Positions 55,529 to 64,000 of a DNA stretch of 64,000 nt are shown here, one piece after another (position 1 is the first letter of the stretch; each line of letters opens with the position of its first letter). The position numbers and the translations under genes are program-made. Source of the DNA: Kocuria subflava. GTDB lineage: Bacteria; Actinomycetota; Actinomycetes; Actinomycetales; Micrococcaceae. The DNA lies in the NCBI RefSeq assembly GCF_012163155.1, contig NZ_JAAVUN010000005.1:1-64000 (forward strand). The letters are read 5' to 3'. The notes beneath the pieces are model-generated. The model saw only the letters and a program-made list of their open reading frames with translations. It made no database searches and was not told the DNA's origin.

Positions 55529-56890
55529 TCAGCCCTTGCGCCCCAACGCCCGATAGGTCCAGCCCTGCTCCTGCCATTGCTGCGGGTCCAGGACGTTGCG
55601 GCCATCCAGGATCTGGCGTGACTTCACCAGGGGCGCCAGCTGCTGCGGCGTCATGGAACGGAACTCCTCCCATTCGGTCAGCAGCACCACCACTTCCGCC
55701 CGGGCCACCGCCTGCGGCAAGGAATCCACGTAATCCACGCGCGGGTAGCGTTTGGCGGCATTCGCGTTGGCTTTGGGGTCATAGACGTGCACATCCGCGC
55801 CGATGGAATGCAGCCGGGCAGCGATGTCCAGGGCCGGTGAGTCCCGGACGTCGTCGGACTCGGGTTTGAAGGCCGCACCCAGCACCGCCACCTGTTTGCC
55901 CATCACCGAACCACCCAGCATGTCCGTGACCACCCCCACCGTGTGGTCGCGGCGGCGGATGTTGATGTCATCGATTTCCACCAGGAAGCGCACCGACTGG
56001 TCCAACCCCAGTTCAGAAGCCCGAGCGCGCAGGGCACGGATGTCCTTGGGCAGGCAGCCTCCACCAAAACCCACGCCGGCATTGAGAAACTTCCGGCCGA
56101 TGCGGTCATCCATCCCAATGGCATCGGCCAGCGTGCGGATGTCCCCACCCACCGCCTCTGTGAGCTCGGACAGGGAATTGATGAAGCTGATCTTGGTGGC
56201 CAGGAACGAGTTGGCGGCCACCTTGACCAGCTCAGCGGTCTCGTAATCGGTGATGATCAGCGGAATCTGAGCCTCAAGCTGCTGGGCGTAAACCTCACGC
56301 ATGACCGCCTCCAGCCGTTGATCGTCAGAGGGATCGGCAGCGGCGTCGTCGTGGTGTGCTCCGTGACCCGGCAGTCCAAGGACCATGCGGTCCGGGCGCA
56401 ACGTGTCCTCCACTCCGTGTCCCTCTCTGAGGAACTCCGGGTTCCAGACCAGGTCCACCTGAACCCCGGCCGGTGCGTTCTGGCGGGCCAGCTCACGGAG
56501 CCGACGAGCAGAGCCCACAGGAACGGTGGATTTGCCCACGATCACGGCATCGCGCTGGGCATGGCGCGCGATCGAGGCGACCGCCGAGTCCACGTAGCTC
56601 ATGTCAGCGGCATAGGAACCGGGGCGCTGTGGTGTTCCAACCCCCACAAAGTGGACGTCACCAAAGGCACCAGCCTCTGCATAATCACTGGTGAATCGCA
56701 GGCGCCCGGAATTCACGTGCTTCTTGAGCAGCTCCGCCAATCCGGGTTCGTGAAACGGCAGAACGCCCGCGGAAAGCGCCTCCACCTTGGAAGGATCCAC
56801 GTCCAGGCCCAGGACCTCAAAGCCCATCTCCGCCATGGAGGCAGCGTGGGTTGCGCCCAGGTAACCGGTGCCCAGAACCGTGATCTTCAT
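55529..56890 (-). CDS. ugd: UDP-glucose 6-dehydrogenase
   Basis: A 453-aa enzyme that oxidises UDP-glucose to UDP-glucuronate for surface polysaccharides. The N-terminal NAD fold is VLGTGYLGATHA. GKSTVPVGS, NPEFLREG, the catalytic Cys in GVGFGGGCLPKD and GAAFKPESDDVRDSPA complete the pattern. An insert with PGHGAHHDDAAADPSDD near residue 175 is variable. AGGAGG precedes the ATG. It lies between coaD and rsmD, a place usually without it, so it is probably a local insertion. Confidence 0.94.
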   Translation of the reverse strand: MKITVLGTGYLGATHAASMAEMGFEVLGLDVDPSKVEALSAGVLPFHEPGLAELLKKHVNSGRLRFTSDYAEAGAFGDVHFVGVGTPQRPGSYAADMSYVDSAVASIARHAQRDAVIVGKSTVPVGSARRLRELARQNAPAGVQVDLVWNPEFLREGHGVEDTLRPDRMVLGLPGHGAHHDDAAADPSDDQRLEAVMREVYAQQLEAQIPLIITDYETAELVKVAANSFLATKISFINSLSELTEAVGGDIRTLADAIGMDDRIGRKFLNAGVGFGGGCLPKDIRALRARASELGLDQSVRFLVEIDDINIRRRDHTVGVVTDMLGGSVMGKQVAVLGAAFKPESDDVRDSPALDIAARLHSIGADVHVYDPKANANAAKRYPRVDYVDSLPQAVARAEVVVLLTEWEEFRSMTPQQLAPLVKSRQILDGRNVLDPQQWQEQGWTYRALGRKG

Positions 56891-57084
56891 GCCGTGTTCC
56901 TCCTAGAACGCACGCAGCGTTGTGGGTGACACAACCGGGGTTCTCCGCGGTTGTTAGCTCGGTGACCACCTTGCACCGCGCACATGAACCGCGGATGAAA
57001 AGGCCACGACCTCAATACGCTCCCCCACTCCAGTTGTCTGTGCTCTGGCGCAGAGCATCCGGGGGTCATCCCGCCTGGCGATGA

Positions 57085-57666
57085 TCAGTCCGTCACAGAT
57101 TCCGCGTGCACTTCTTCTGCGAACCACAGAGTGGTTTCGCCGTGTTTGGAGGATTCCAGCAGGTGTAGTCCCTGCGGCCACGTGGGCTGCGGCGAGCGCG
57201 TGGAACGTTCCACCATGATCACTGCCCCTGGCCCCAGTCGCCCCACCAGGGGTTCCAGGAATGCTGTGACCTCATGCTCCGGGAGCGGGTACGGGGGGTC
57301 GGCCAGCACCAGGTCCCAGGGCCCATGATGGGCGCTCAGGTAGGTGGCCACGCTGCCGCGGTGTGCCACGACCTTCTCCGATCCCACCGCGGAGTTGAGC
57401 ATCCGAGCATTGGCCTGGGCCACCTTCAAGGCCTTGGAGTCACGCTCCACCAGATCCACATGCGCAGCCCCCCGGCTGGCTGCCTCACAGCCCAGCGCGC
57501 CGGATCCTGCAAAGAGGTCCAGAACACGGGCATCCGTCAGCATCCCCCAAGCCTCCAGCCGGGAGAACAGTGATTCCTTGACCCTGTCTGTGGTGGGCCT
57601 GGTGCCGGTTCCGGGTACGGAGGTCAACCGCAGGCCACCAGCTGCTCCTGCAATGATTCGGCTCAT
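57085..57666 (-). CDS. rsmD: 16S rRNA (guanine-966-N2)-methyltransferase RsmD
   Basis: A 193-aa SAM-dependent methyltransferase. RIIAGAAGGLRL and RPTTDRVKESLFSRLEA open the family. The SAM site is DLFAGSGALGCEAASRGA and the catalytic motif is DPPYP. It methylates G966 in the 30S decoding region. Its start overlaps the recG stop by one base, so the two are coupled. Confidence 0.95.
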   Translation of the reverse strand: MSRIIAGAAGGLRLTSVPGTGTRPTTDRVKESLFSRLEAWGMLTDARVLDLFAGSGALGCEAASRGAAHVDLVERDSKALKVAQANARMLNSAVGSEKVVAHRGSVATYLSAHHGPWDLVLADPPYPLPEHEVTAFLEPLVGRLGPGAVIMVERSTRSPQPTWPQGLHLLESSKHGETTLWFAEEVHAESVTD

Positions 57667-60017
57667 CAGCCACGCTCCAAGTACTTCTCCGTGTCCTCAT
57701 CCAGATACGCCTCGATGGCCAGGGCCAGTCCCCAGTGGCGCTCCAGGGTGGGGTCAACATCCAAAATCTCCATGGCCTCCTGCCGCGCCGATTCAATGAT
57801 CTTGACGTCGTCCAACGCCCGCAGCAACCGCAGAGTCGAGCGCCCACCGGACTGGGCATCCCCCAGGATGTCGCCCTCCCTGCGCAATGTGAGATCGGCC
57901 TGCGCCAGTTCGAATCCGTCCGTGGTGGCCGCCACGGCGTCAATGCGGTCACGGGAGGGATGGCCGGGTTCCCTGCGGGTGACCAACAAACAGGTGCTGG
58001 CATGTTCGCCACGGCCTATTCGTCCGCGCAGCTGATGCAGCTGGGAAATGCCGAACCGGTCTGCGTCAAAGACCACCATGAACGTGGCATTGGGGACGTC
58101 AACACCCACCTCCACCACCGTGGTGCACACCAACAACCCGATCTCACCGGCGGCAAAGCCCTCCATGGTGGCCGTTTTCTCCGGTGCCTCCAGGCGGCCG
58201 TGCAACGCCGCAGTACTCACTCCAGCCAAGGCCGGGGAGGCCTCCACCAGTTCCTCCAGCCAGCGGGTGGAAATCATGCCTTCACCGGGTTCCTGCGCTG
58301 CGGCTTCCGATCCAGCCCGCGATTTTGCGGTGCCTGCGGCACTGCGCTTGGCTGAATCCCTCCGGGCCCGCAGCTCGGGAGCTGCCGCCAAAACCTTGAC
58401 CGATTCGGCCAACGTCATCTGGGGCACGGCGTCGTCCTCGCCAATCTTGGGCGCCACAAAGTACACCTGGCGGCCGGCCTCAATCTCCTCCCGAGCACGC
58501 TGAAAGATCCGCGCCTCCCACCGCGGATGCTCGAACAGTCCCACAACGTGTGTGGTGATGGGCCGACGGCCACCCGGCAGCCCCTCCAGGACGGAGACGT
58601 CCAGATCCCCGAACACGGTCATGGCCACCGTCCGCGGGATGGGTGTTGCCGTCATGACCAGCAAATGAGGTGAGAGCTCCCCCGCATCCCGCAGGCGATC
58701 ACGTTGCTCCACACCGAACCGGTGCTGCTCGTCCACCACCACCAAGCCCAGCTCAAAAAACTGCACCGTTTCAGAGAGCAACGCGTGCGTGCCGACCACG
58801 ATCCCGGCCTGACCGGAGGCGATCTCCAGAAGCGCCCTCTTCCGCGCCGATTGGGGCATGGAGCCCGTCAAGAGCACCACGCGCGTGCCCTCCGGATCCC
58901 CTCCCAACGTCCCGGCCTGCGCCAAGGGGCCCAGTGCAGCCTGAATGGAGGCATGGTGCTGTGCCGCCAGAACCTCCGTGGGCGCCAGCAGGGCAGCCTG
59001 GGCACCGGCATCCACCGCCTGCAACATGGCCCGCAGCGCCACCACGGTCTTGCCGGCCCCCACGTCTCCTTGCAACAGCCGGTTCATGGGGTGTTCACGG
59101 GAGAGATCCTCCGTAAGCTGCTCCCCCACAGACCGCTGCGCGGGCGTCAGCTCAAACGGCAACTGCTGGTCGAACCGGTCCAGAATCCCCTGGGGCGTGG
59201 GAGGCAGCGGGCGGGCAGGGCGCAGGTTCACCGCACGACGACGCCGCACCAGTGCCGTTTGCAGCATCAAGGCCTCGGTGTGCCGGAACCGCGCTTTGGC
59301 CCGGTACCAGCTGCGCTCATCCGGGGGTCTGTGCAGGTGACGGTAAGCCGTGGGCAAGTCGGGGTAACCGTGGCGATCAGCCACCCCGGGCGGCAAGGGA
59401 TCGGGCACGGTGGACCAGGTGACCTCGGAGAACGCAGCCTTGACGGCGGCGGCAATGCGGTCGCTGGTAAGCTTAGCCGTGGCTGGATACACGGGAATGG
59501 GGCTGCTGGCATCAGCCATGACGTCCAGGGAACCGATGTCGTCCTCGGCATCCAACGGTGCGTAGTGCGGATTGGTCATGGTGCGCTTGCCTTTGTACAA
59601 GCTGACCTTTCCGCTGAACAGGGCGTGAACCCCGGAACTCAGTTCCCGGGCAGCGGTGTAGGCGTTGAAGAAGCTCAACGTCATCTGGTCATCACCGGTT
59701 CCGGAGATCACCTGGTGCTCACTGTGCTGGGAGCGATCCGTGATGACCACTTCCGTGATGGAGCCCTTGCGATTGCGCATCCGGCGGGTGGTCACGGAGA
59801 CCACCTCCGCCACCAGCGTGGCGTGGGCTTCCAGTTCAAGATCATCAAAAGAACTGAGCTCACCGCGTTTCACCAGACGCCTGGGCACGTGGTCCAGCAA
59901 ATCCCCCACGGTGTGCAGGTTCATGGAATCGGCCATGGTCTTGGCCTGGGTGGCACCCAGGATCTGAGTCAGGGGCCGGTCCAGGTCACCACGGTGCGGG
60001 TGTCCGGGTTCGCTCAC
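57666..60017 (-). CDS. recG: ATP-dependent DNA helicase RecG
   Basis: A 783-aa branch-migration helicase for stalled forks and Holliday junctions. An N-terminal wedge/OB domain is followed by Walker A GDVGAGKTVVALR, the box VVVDEQHRFGVEQR and motif VI region QLHQLRGRIGRG. I start at the GTG at 60017, 2 nt after the upstream stop; the reading frame is open further upstream but overlaps that gene. The insert near RAGSEAAAQEPGEG is not conserved. Confidence 0.95.
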   Translation of the reverse strand: MSEPGHPHRGDLDRPLTQILGATQAKTMADSMNLHTVGDLLDHVPRRLVKRGELSSFDDLELEAHATLVAEVVSVTTRRMRNRKGSITEVVITDRSQHSEHQVISGTGDDQMTLSFFNAYTAARELSSGVHALFSGKVSLYKGKRTMTNPHYAPLDAEDDIGSLDVMADASSPIPVYPATAKLTSDRIAAAVKAAFSEVTWSTVPDPLPPGVADRHGYPDLPTAYRHLHRPPDERSWYRAKARFRHTEALMLQTALVRRRRAVNLRPARPLPPTPQGILDRFDQQLPFELTPAQRSVGEQLTEDLSREHPMNRLLQGDVGAGKTVVALRAMLQAVDAGAQAALLAPTEVLAAQHHASIQAALGPLAQAGTLGGDPEGTRVVLLTGSMPQSARKRALLEIASGQAGIVVGTHALLSETVQFFELGLVVVDEQHRFGVEQRDRLRDAGELSPHLLVMTATPIPRTVAMTVFGDLDVSVLEGLPGGRRPITTHVVGLFEHPRWEARIFQRAREEIEAGRQVYFVAPKIGEDDAVPQMTLAESVKVLAAAPELRARRDSAKRSAAGTAKSRAGSEAAAQEPGEGMISTRWLEELVEASPALAGVSTAALHGRLEAPEKTATMEGFAAGEIGLLVCTTVVEVGVDVPNATFMVVFDADRFGISQLHQLRGRIGRGEHASTCLLVTRREPGHPSRDRIDAVAATTDGFELAQADLTLRREGDILGDAQSGGRSTLRLLRALDDVKIIESARQEAMEILDVDPTLERHWGLALAIEAYLDEDTEKYLERG

Positions 60018-60019
60018 AG

Positions 60020-61129
60020 TCAGTCCGTCACGTGTGGCTCGCCGGTGGGCTCCGCCGTGAGCCCTGTGACGGTGATGTTGCGGGGAGATCCGTGTCTGCG
60101 CAGGACGCTCAACGCCATCTGCTGTTCCGGGACGTGGACGTGGACACGCCACCGCCAGGTGTCCGGATCAATTTCAGACACGGCGGAGACAATCACGCTC
60201 TCCCCGGTTTCAGCCAGTTCGTGCCGAACAGTGGCTGCCACCAAGGCGGTCATGTCCATGGTGGCCATGACCTCCACCCCGGTGTTGGCATCCTTGAGGG
60301 CCTCAAACGCAGCGGCGTCGGCATCGTGCACCGGCGGGTAGAGGTCATAGCCAATGCTGGTCAGCACATCGTCCACCGGCGTGAACGGGCCCTGCTCATC
60401 CAGACCCTCACGATGACGGTCCTCACCGTGACGGTCCTGGGGTTGCCCGTCCGTGCCGCGGTGCTCAGGTGCTGGATCTGCACCACCCCACAAGTCGGGT
60501 CCCACGCCCTCCTGACCTGAGACGGCACGGCGCAGGGCGTCCAGAATGATCAACAGGCCCAGGGCTCCAGCGTCCACCTTGGAGGTTCCGCGCAGCACCT
60601 CCAGCTCCTGGCTGGAAGCCAGCACCGCCTGATGGGCGGCTTCCACCAGGTGACGCAGGTACAGAGACAGCTGGTGGTTGGAACCGGGTTCGCCCACGTC
60701 CGGCACGGGGACCTGGGCAGCGGCTGCCAGCACGGAGAGCATGGTGCCGGGAACGGGATCGGTCAACGCGGACCAGGCGCGCACCGAACCGGCGCTGACC
60801 CCGTTGGCCAAGGCCTCTGCGTGCAGCCGCTCGGCACCTTCCAGCCCGCCTCCCATGGCGGTCAGGAACACGGCGAACAAGGTCCCCGAGTTCCCTCGGG
60901 CCTCCTCCAGCGCGGCTTGTCCTGCCAACGTGACCAGCTCGCTGACGTCCGGAGTTTCCAGCACCTCCGTGGCCTGCTTGGCTGTCTCCACCGTCAGGGC
61001 CAAGTTGGTTCCGGTGTCCGCATCTGCCACGGGAAAAACGTTGAGATCGTTGAGGAGATCAGCATGGTCCCTGAGATCACGAGCCGCCGTCTCCAACCAT
61101 CGCCTGACGGCGGATGCGTTAGAAGCCAT
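60020..61129 (-). CDS. DAK2-domain protein (FakA-like)
   Basis: A 369-aa protein with a DAK2 kinase domain: LNDLNVFPVADADTGTN is the nucleotide/metal site, followed by EARGNSGTLFAVFLTAMGGG. FakA-type kinases phosphorylate fatty acids bound to FakB proteins; no fakB lies in this window. A His/Asp-rich insert (DRHGEDRHREGLDEQG) near 245 separates the two parts. The ATG at 61129 gives an 11-bp overlap with thiL; a TTG at 61141 is an alternative. It is placed between thiL and recG, a conserved order in actinobacteria. Confidence 0.87.
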   Translation of the reverse strand: MASNASAVRRWLETAARDLRDHADLLNDLNVFPVADADTGTNLALTVETAKQATEVLETPDVSELVTLAGQAALEEARGNSGTLFAVFLTAMGGGLEGAERLHAEALANGVSAGSVRAWSALTDPVPGTMLSVLAAAAQVPVPDVGEPGSNHQLSLYLRHLVEAAHQAVLASSQELEVLRGTSKVDAGALGLLIILDALRRAVSGQEGVGPDLWGGADPAPEHRGTDGQPQDRHGEDRHREGLDEQGPFTPVDDVLTSIGYDLYPPVHDADAAAFEALKDANTGVEVMATMDMTALVAATVRHELAETGESVIVSAVSEIDPDTWRWRVHVHVPEQQMALSVLRRHGSPRNITVTGLTAEPTGEPHVTD

Positions 61130-62204
61130 CCTCTGATTCAAAATGGTCCCATCCTCGTCCCCGAAGGCCCAGGGGAAGTTGACTGACTGGGGTCTGTTCC
61201 AGCCAGATGCGTTCTGTGTGTGTCACACCGGTGGCGGCTGTGCATTCAGCCCGCACCGAGCCTAGCCGAAGCACCCCGGCAGGTAGCTGACGATCGGCCG
61301 GGACTGTGGATAACAATCCGTGATCTTCTCCCCCGTTCAGGACCCAGTGAAGGGGATCCTGCCCCAGGATCTCCCCCGCCGGGCGCAATGGTTGGGCCAG
61401 CTCCTCCAGTGCTTCCCGGTTCAGCACGATCTCCACCCCGGAGGCTGTGGCAACACGAGTGAGGTCACGGACCAGACCGTCCGAGGCATCGATCATGCTG
61501 GTGGCTCCCGACTGCGCCAGTCTTGCGCCCCATGGGGTCGGTGAGACCGGGCGCAGCTGGCTGTTGACCAAGGCATCCAACTGCGGGTCCCGCCCCAGCT
61601 CGAGGGCAGGGTCCAGAAGAAGATCCAGACCCGCTGCCGCCCGCCCCACGGTGCCGGCCAACACCACCTGATCCCCCGGCCGCGCACCGTTGCGGCGTAC
61701 AGGGTCACGGCCCTGTAAATCCCCCGTGACGGTGGCCGTCACGGAAATCTCCCCACCGGCGCCCAGATCGCCTCCCACCACGTGGCACTGCGGTGCTTGG
61801 CATGCCAAGGTCCCGGCCCGAAGCCCGCGGGCCAGATCTTCCACCCATCGCACGGGGGTGTTCTTGGGCAGAGTCAGAGAGACCACCAACGACGACGGCA
61901 CTGCCCCCATGGCCGCTGCATCCGCCACGTTCTGGGTGGCACATTTGTGGCCGGTGTCAAAGCCGGAAGATCTCACACCACTGGGCCACACCAATGCGAA
62001 GTCCTGACCCTGGACCTGGGTGTCCGTGGAGATCACAAAGCGTCCGTCCGGGGCTGCCACCACTGCGCAGTCGTCTCCGGGCCCTAGGATCTGATAGCTC
62101 TCAGCGGACTCACCAGACGCTGCCGACTGCTCGGCCAACAACGGTGCAAACCGCGCTATGAGCTGACCTTCACTGAGCTGGCCCACCGTCAGTTCCTGAT
62201 TCAT
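61119..62204 (-). CDS. thiL: Thiamine-monophosphate kinase
   Basis: A 361-aa AIR-synthase-fold kinase that makes thiamine diphosphate, the cofactor of AceE. LGPGDDCAVVAAPDGRFVIS, HKCATQNVADAAAMGAVP and DASDGLVRDLTRVA are family motifs. TACGGT lies 6 nt upstream of the ATG, suggesting a leaderless mRNA. No TPP riboswitch is seen in the 106 bp upstream. The DAK2 gene overlaps its end. Confidence 0.94.
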   Translation of the reverse strand: MNQELTVGQLSEGQLIARFAPLLAEQSAASGESAESYQILGPGDDCAVVAAPDGRFVISTDTQVQGQDFALVWPSGVRSSGFDTGHKCATQNVADAAAMGAVPSSLVVSLTLPKNTPVRWVEDLARGLRAGTLACQAPQCHVVGGDLGAGGEISVTATVTGDLQGRDPVRRNGARPGDQVVLAGTVGRAAAGLDLLLDPALELGRDPQLDALVNSQLRPVSPTPWGARLAQSGATSMIDASDGLVRDLTRVATASGVEIVLNREALEELAQPLRPAGEILGQDPLHWVLNGGEDHGLLSTVPADRQLPAGVLRLGSVRAECTAATGVTHTERIWLEQTPVSQLPLGLRGRGWDHFESEDGF

Positions 62205-62210
62205 GACTCG

Positions 62211-62216
62211 ACCGTA
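62211..62216 (-). promoter_or_regulatory. Putative -10 of thiL (leaderless)
   Basis: TACGGT on the minus strand is followed by 6 nt and the ATG start. No ribosome-binding site is present. Confidence 0.3.
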
Positions 62217-62298
62217 GCCCAGGGCACAGACATCCCAAGGACCGGGCTCAGATGGTGTGCACTGGACACGACGCCGTACCGCATCCAGGCCGACGACC

Positions 62299-62304
62299 TA
62301 AACT
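62299..62304 (+). promoter_or_regulatory. Putative -10 of the DUF3515 lipoprotein gene (leaderless)
   Basis: TAAACT is followed by 6 nt and the ATG at 62311. This is the same arrangement as at other leaderless genes here. Confidence 0.4.
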
Positions 62305-62310
62305 GAGCGC

Positions 62311-62880
62311 ATGCCCGCACACACCTCCGGGGTTGATCACGCCCCCAGCCATCACCACCTCACGGCAACACAAGCCGACAAGGCACCGCGCCGCACCATG
62401 TCTCACCTGCGCGGATGGTCTGCAGGCGGCGTCGTCGTGATGGGGGTTGCACTCACGGGCTGTGGAGCAGGCACTGTCGCCGTGACAGCAGCGGAGGACG
62501 CTGCCAACCCTGATTGTGCCCCTGCCATGTTGGCCATGCCGGACGCCATCTCCGATCAGGATCAGCGCCAGACCACCAGTCAGGGGACCACGGCTTACGG
62601 TGATCCCGCTGCCATGGTGGTCCGCTGTGGCGTCACGCCACCTGCCCCCACCACGGACATGTGCAGCCGGGTCAACGGCGTGGACTGGATCATCCGGGAA
62701 ACGGATGACCCCAACCAGTGGCAGGCCACCACCTACGGCCGCAACCCGGCCTTTGAGGTCACCTTTGACACCACCGTCGTCCCATCCTCCACAGCGTTGA
62801 TCGACCTTGGGAGTGCTGTGACCACGGTGGATCAGGACCGCGAATGCCTGTCCGTGGACGAGGCCCTGGACGCATCCTGA
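62311..62880 (+). CDS. DUF3515 family lipoprotein
   Basis: A 189-aa predicted lipoprotein. A long polar N-terminus (about 35 residues) precedes a hydrophobic signal and lipobox (VVVMGVALTGC), with the lipidated Cys near residue 51. A later Met near residue 30 would give a more normal signal peptide. The mature part has CAPAMLAMPDAI and paired cysteines (VVRCGV, DMCSRV) that may form disulfides. DUF3515 proteins commonly lie between thiL and ddl, as here; the function is unknown. Confidence 0.82.
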   Translation: MPAHTSGVDHAPSHHHLTATQADKAPRRTMSHLRGWSAGGVVVMGVALTGCGAGTVAVTAAEDAANPDCAPAMLAMPDAISDQDQRQTTSQGTTAYGDPAAMVVRCGVTPPAPTTDMCSRVNGVDWIIRETDDPNQWQATTYGRNPAFEVTFDTTVVPSSTALIDLGSAVTTVDQDRECLSVDEALDAS

Positions 62881-62899
62881 ATCTTCTGTGCGGACCTCG

Positions 62900-62941
62900 A
62901 TCCTGTGTGCGGATCACGGGTCAGTGATCCGCACACAGGAT
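62900..62941. terminator. 18-bp perfect bidirectional hairpin between DUF3515 and ddl
   Basis: Arms 62900-62917 and 62924-62941 are fully complementary with a 6-nt loop. The right arm touches the ddl stop codon. There is no strong T-run on either side. A partial direct copy of the left arm (CTGTGCGGA) lies at 62886. Confidence 0.75.
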
Positions 62942-64000
62942 TCAGCGCAGGCCGATGGGCCGTTCCAGTGCCAGGGTGATCAGTTCATCGATCAGGCGGC
63001 TGTACTCCAGGCCGGACTCGGCCCACATGCGCGGGTACATGGAGATGGGTGTGAAGCCGGGCATGGTGTTGACCTCGTTGATCATCACCCGCTCATCAGG
63101 AGTCACAAAGAAGTCGGCGCGGCACAGACCCTCACCCTCAATGGCATCAAATGCCTGGGCGGCACGCTCGCGGATCTGAGCAATCACGTGCTCAGGGACA
63201 TCGGCCGGGCAGCTGAGCTGCGCCGAACCCTGGGAGACGTACTTGGCCTCGAAGTCGTAGAAATTGTTCTGGTCCACCACCTGGATTTCACCGGGCAATG
63301 AGGTTCTGGGCGCATCTGTGCCGCGTCCTTCCAGGACGGCGCACTCGATTTCACGGCCCACAATGCCGGCTTCCACCACAACCTTGAGGTCAAAGCGGCG
63401 TGCCTCCTCGATCGCAGCCCGCAGTGCTTCACGGTCCGTGGGGTCCTCCACTCGGGTGATGCCGAAGGAAGACCCTGCTCGGGCAGGTTTGACGAACACC
63501 GGACCACCCAGTGGCGCCACTGTGTCCATGGCACCTTCCGGATCGCTGCGCCACAGGCGGTCGCGCAGCACCACGTAGGGGCCAACCTCCAGGCCTGCCG
63601 ATTCAAAGGCCATCTTCATGAAGTGCTTGTCCATGCCCACGGCAGAGGCCGTGACGCCACATCCCACGTACGGCACGTGCGCCAGTTCCAAGAACCCCTG
63701 CAGGGTGCCGTCCTCCCCGTAGGGTCCGTGCAGCAGCGGCATGACCACGTCAACATGACGGAAGCGGGAAACCTCCGTGGTCTGGGCGGTGCCCTGGCGC
63801 ACCAACAACGCAGTTTCCTGCTGCCCAAGCGGCAGTGAAACCCGTTGATCCCCCACGGGCAGTTCCGTGATCTGGTTGGCCTCCAGCAGGGCCTCCAGTT
63901 CGTCCTGTGAGTACAGGAACCACTCACCGGTCCGGGCGATCCCCACGGTCACCACGTCCCACTTGGTGCGATCAATCGCGCGCAGCACCCCCCGGGCAGT
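62942..64000 (-). CDS. ddl: D-alanine--D-alanine ligase, 5' end outside window
   Basis: At least 352 residues of an ATP-grasp ligase that makes D-Ala-D-Ala for peptidoglycan. VMPLLHGPYGEDGTLQGFLEL, YVGCGVTASAVGMDKHFMK, FVKPARAGSSFGI and the C-terminal metal-binding MINEVNTMPGFTPISMYPRMW are present. The frame is open to the edge and the upstream residues (TARGVLRAIDR) match the usual Ddl N-terminal helix, so the true start lies beyond position 64000. It is convergent with the lipoprotein gene. Confidence 0.96.
   Translation of the reverse strand, partial: TARGVLRAIDRTKWDVVTVGIARTGEWFLYSQDELEALLEANQITELPVGDQRVSLPLGQQETALLVRQGTAQTTEVSRFRHVDVVMPLLHGPYGEDGTLQGFLELAHVPYVGCGVTASAVGMDKHFMKMAFESAGLEVGPYVVLRDRLWRSDPEGAMDTVAPLGGPVFVKPARAGSSFGITRVEDPTDREALRAAIEEARRFDLKVVVEAGIVGREIECAVLEGRGTDAPRTSLPGEIQVVDQNNFYDFEAKYVSQGSAQLSCPADVPEHVIAQIRERAAQAFDAIEGEGLCRADFFVTPDERVMINEVNTMPGFTPISMYPRMWAESGLEYSRLIDELITLALERPIGLR

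Noticed and set aside
62205-62310. TPP riboswitch before thiL
   Set aside because: The gap is short, lacks the conserved riboswitch core, and thiL appears to be leaderless.

Overview
The window looks like the chromosome of a high-GC actinobacterium, most likely Micrococcaceae (Micrococcus/Kocuria/Arthrobacter relatives). Three things support this: gene orders conserved in actinobacteria (DUF3052-aceE, fasR-fabD-fabH-acpP-fabF-DUF3145, rpsP-khpA-rimM-trmD-rplS-lepB-rnhB-yraN-yifB-dprA-xerC); the Micrococcus-type olefin cluster oleA-oleBC-oleD with a fused oleBC; and many GTG/TTG starts. All calls come from reading the sequence; no database search was run.

Layout. 1-379: a possible insertion-sequence end and a tRNA-Val with a long terminator hairpin. 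582-5689: sirtuin, peroxiredoxin, DUF3052 and pyruvate dehydrogenase E1 (aceE). 5797-11948: the fatty-acid synthase II block under a FasR-type regulator, with a palindromic operator candidate before fabD, then DUF3145. 12197-22856 (minus strand): ribosome-biogenesis, secretion and DNA-uptake block, including three tandem signal peptidases I. 23048-28744: ABC exporter pair, two-component system and an unknown protein. 28780-34883: Nudix hydrolase, ffh, GtrA-like protein, glnK, amt, ftsY. 34982-37569: MFS transporter and a Fic-HTH protein with repeated operator-like palindromes. 37600-41352: smc. 41511-50876: an accessory block (oleA-oleBC-oleD, orphan membrane protein, HARE-HTH/GIY-YIG protein, a broken LysR gene, TSUP exporter, orphan MazE-like antitoxin) lying between smc and mutM, which are neighbours in many actinobacteria. 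50939-62204 (mostly minus strand): mutM-rnc-rpmF-DUF177-coaD, an aminotransferase (+), ugd, then rsmD-recG-DAK2-thiL. 62311-64000: DUF3515 lipoprotein and ddl, cut by the window edge.

How genes work together. AceE supplies acetyl-CoA, FabD/H/F/AcpP build acyl chains under FasR, and OleA-OleBC-OleD can condense acyl-CoAs into long-chain olefins. Ffh, FtsY and LepB form the secretion route. Amt and GlnK form an ammonium uptake module. DprA, YifB and XerC handle DNA.

Most unusual material: a HARE-HTH/GIY-YIG nuclease-like gene with 66-bp near-identical palindromic elements on both sides; the Fic-HTH gene preceded by four copies of a TTATGACTTT half-site; a 21-bp palindrome upstream of fabD; an 18-bp perfect hairpin inside the first codons of a lepB gene; a two-lesion LysR pseudogene beside an intact exporter; and an antitoxin without its toxin. 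Several genes appear to be transcribed as leaderless mRNAs.
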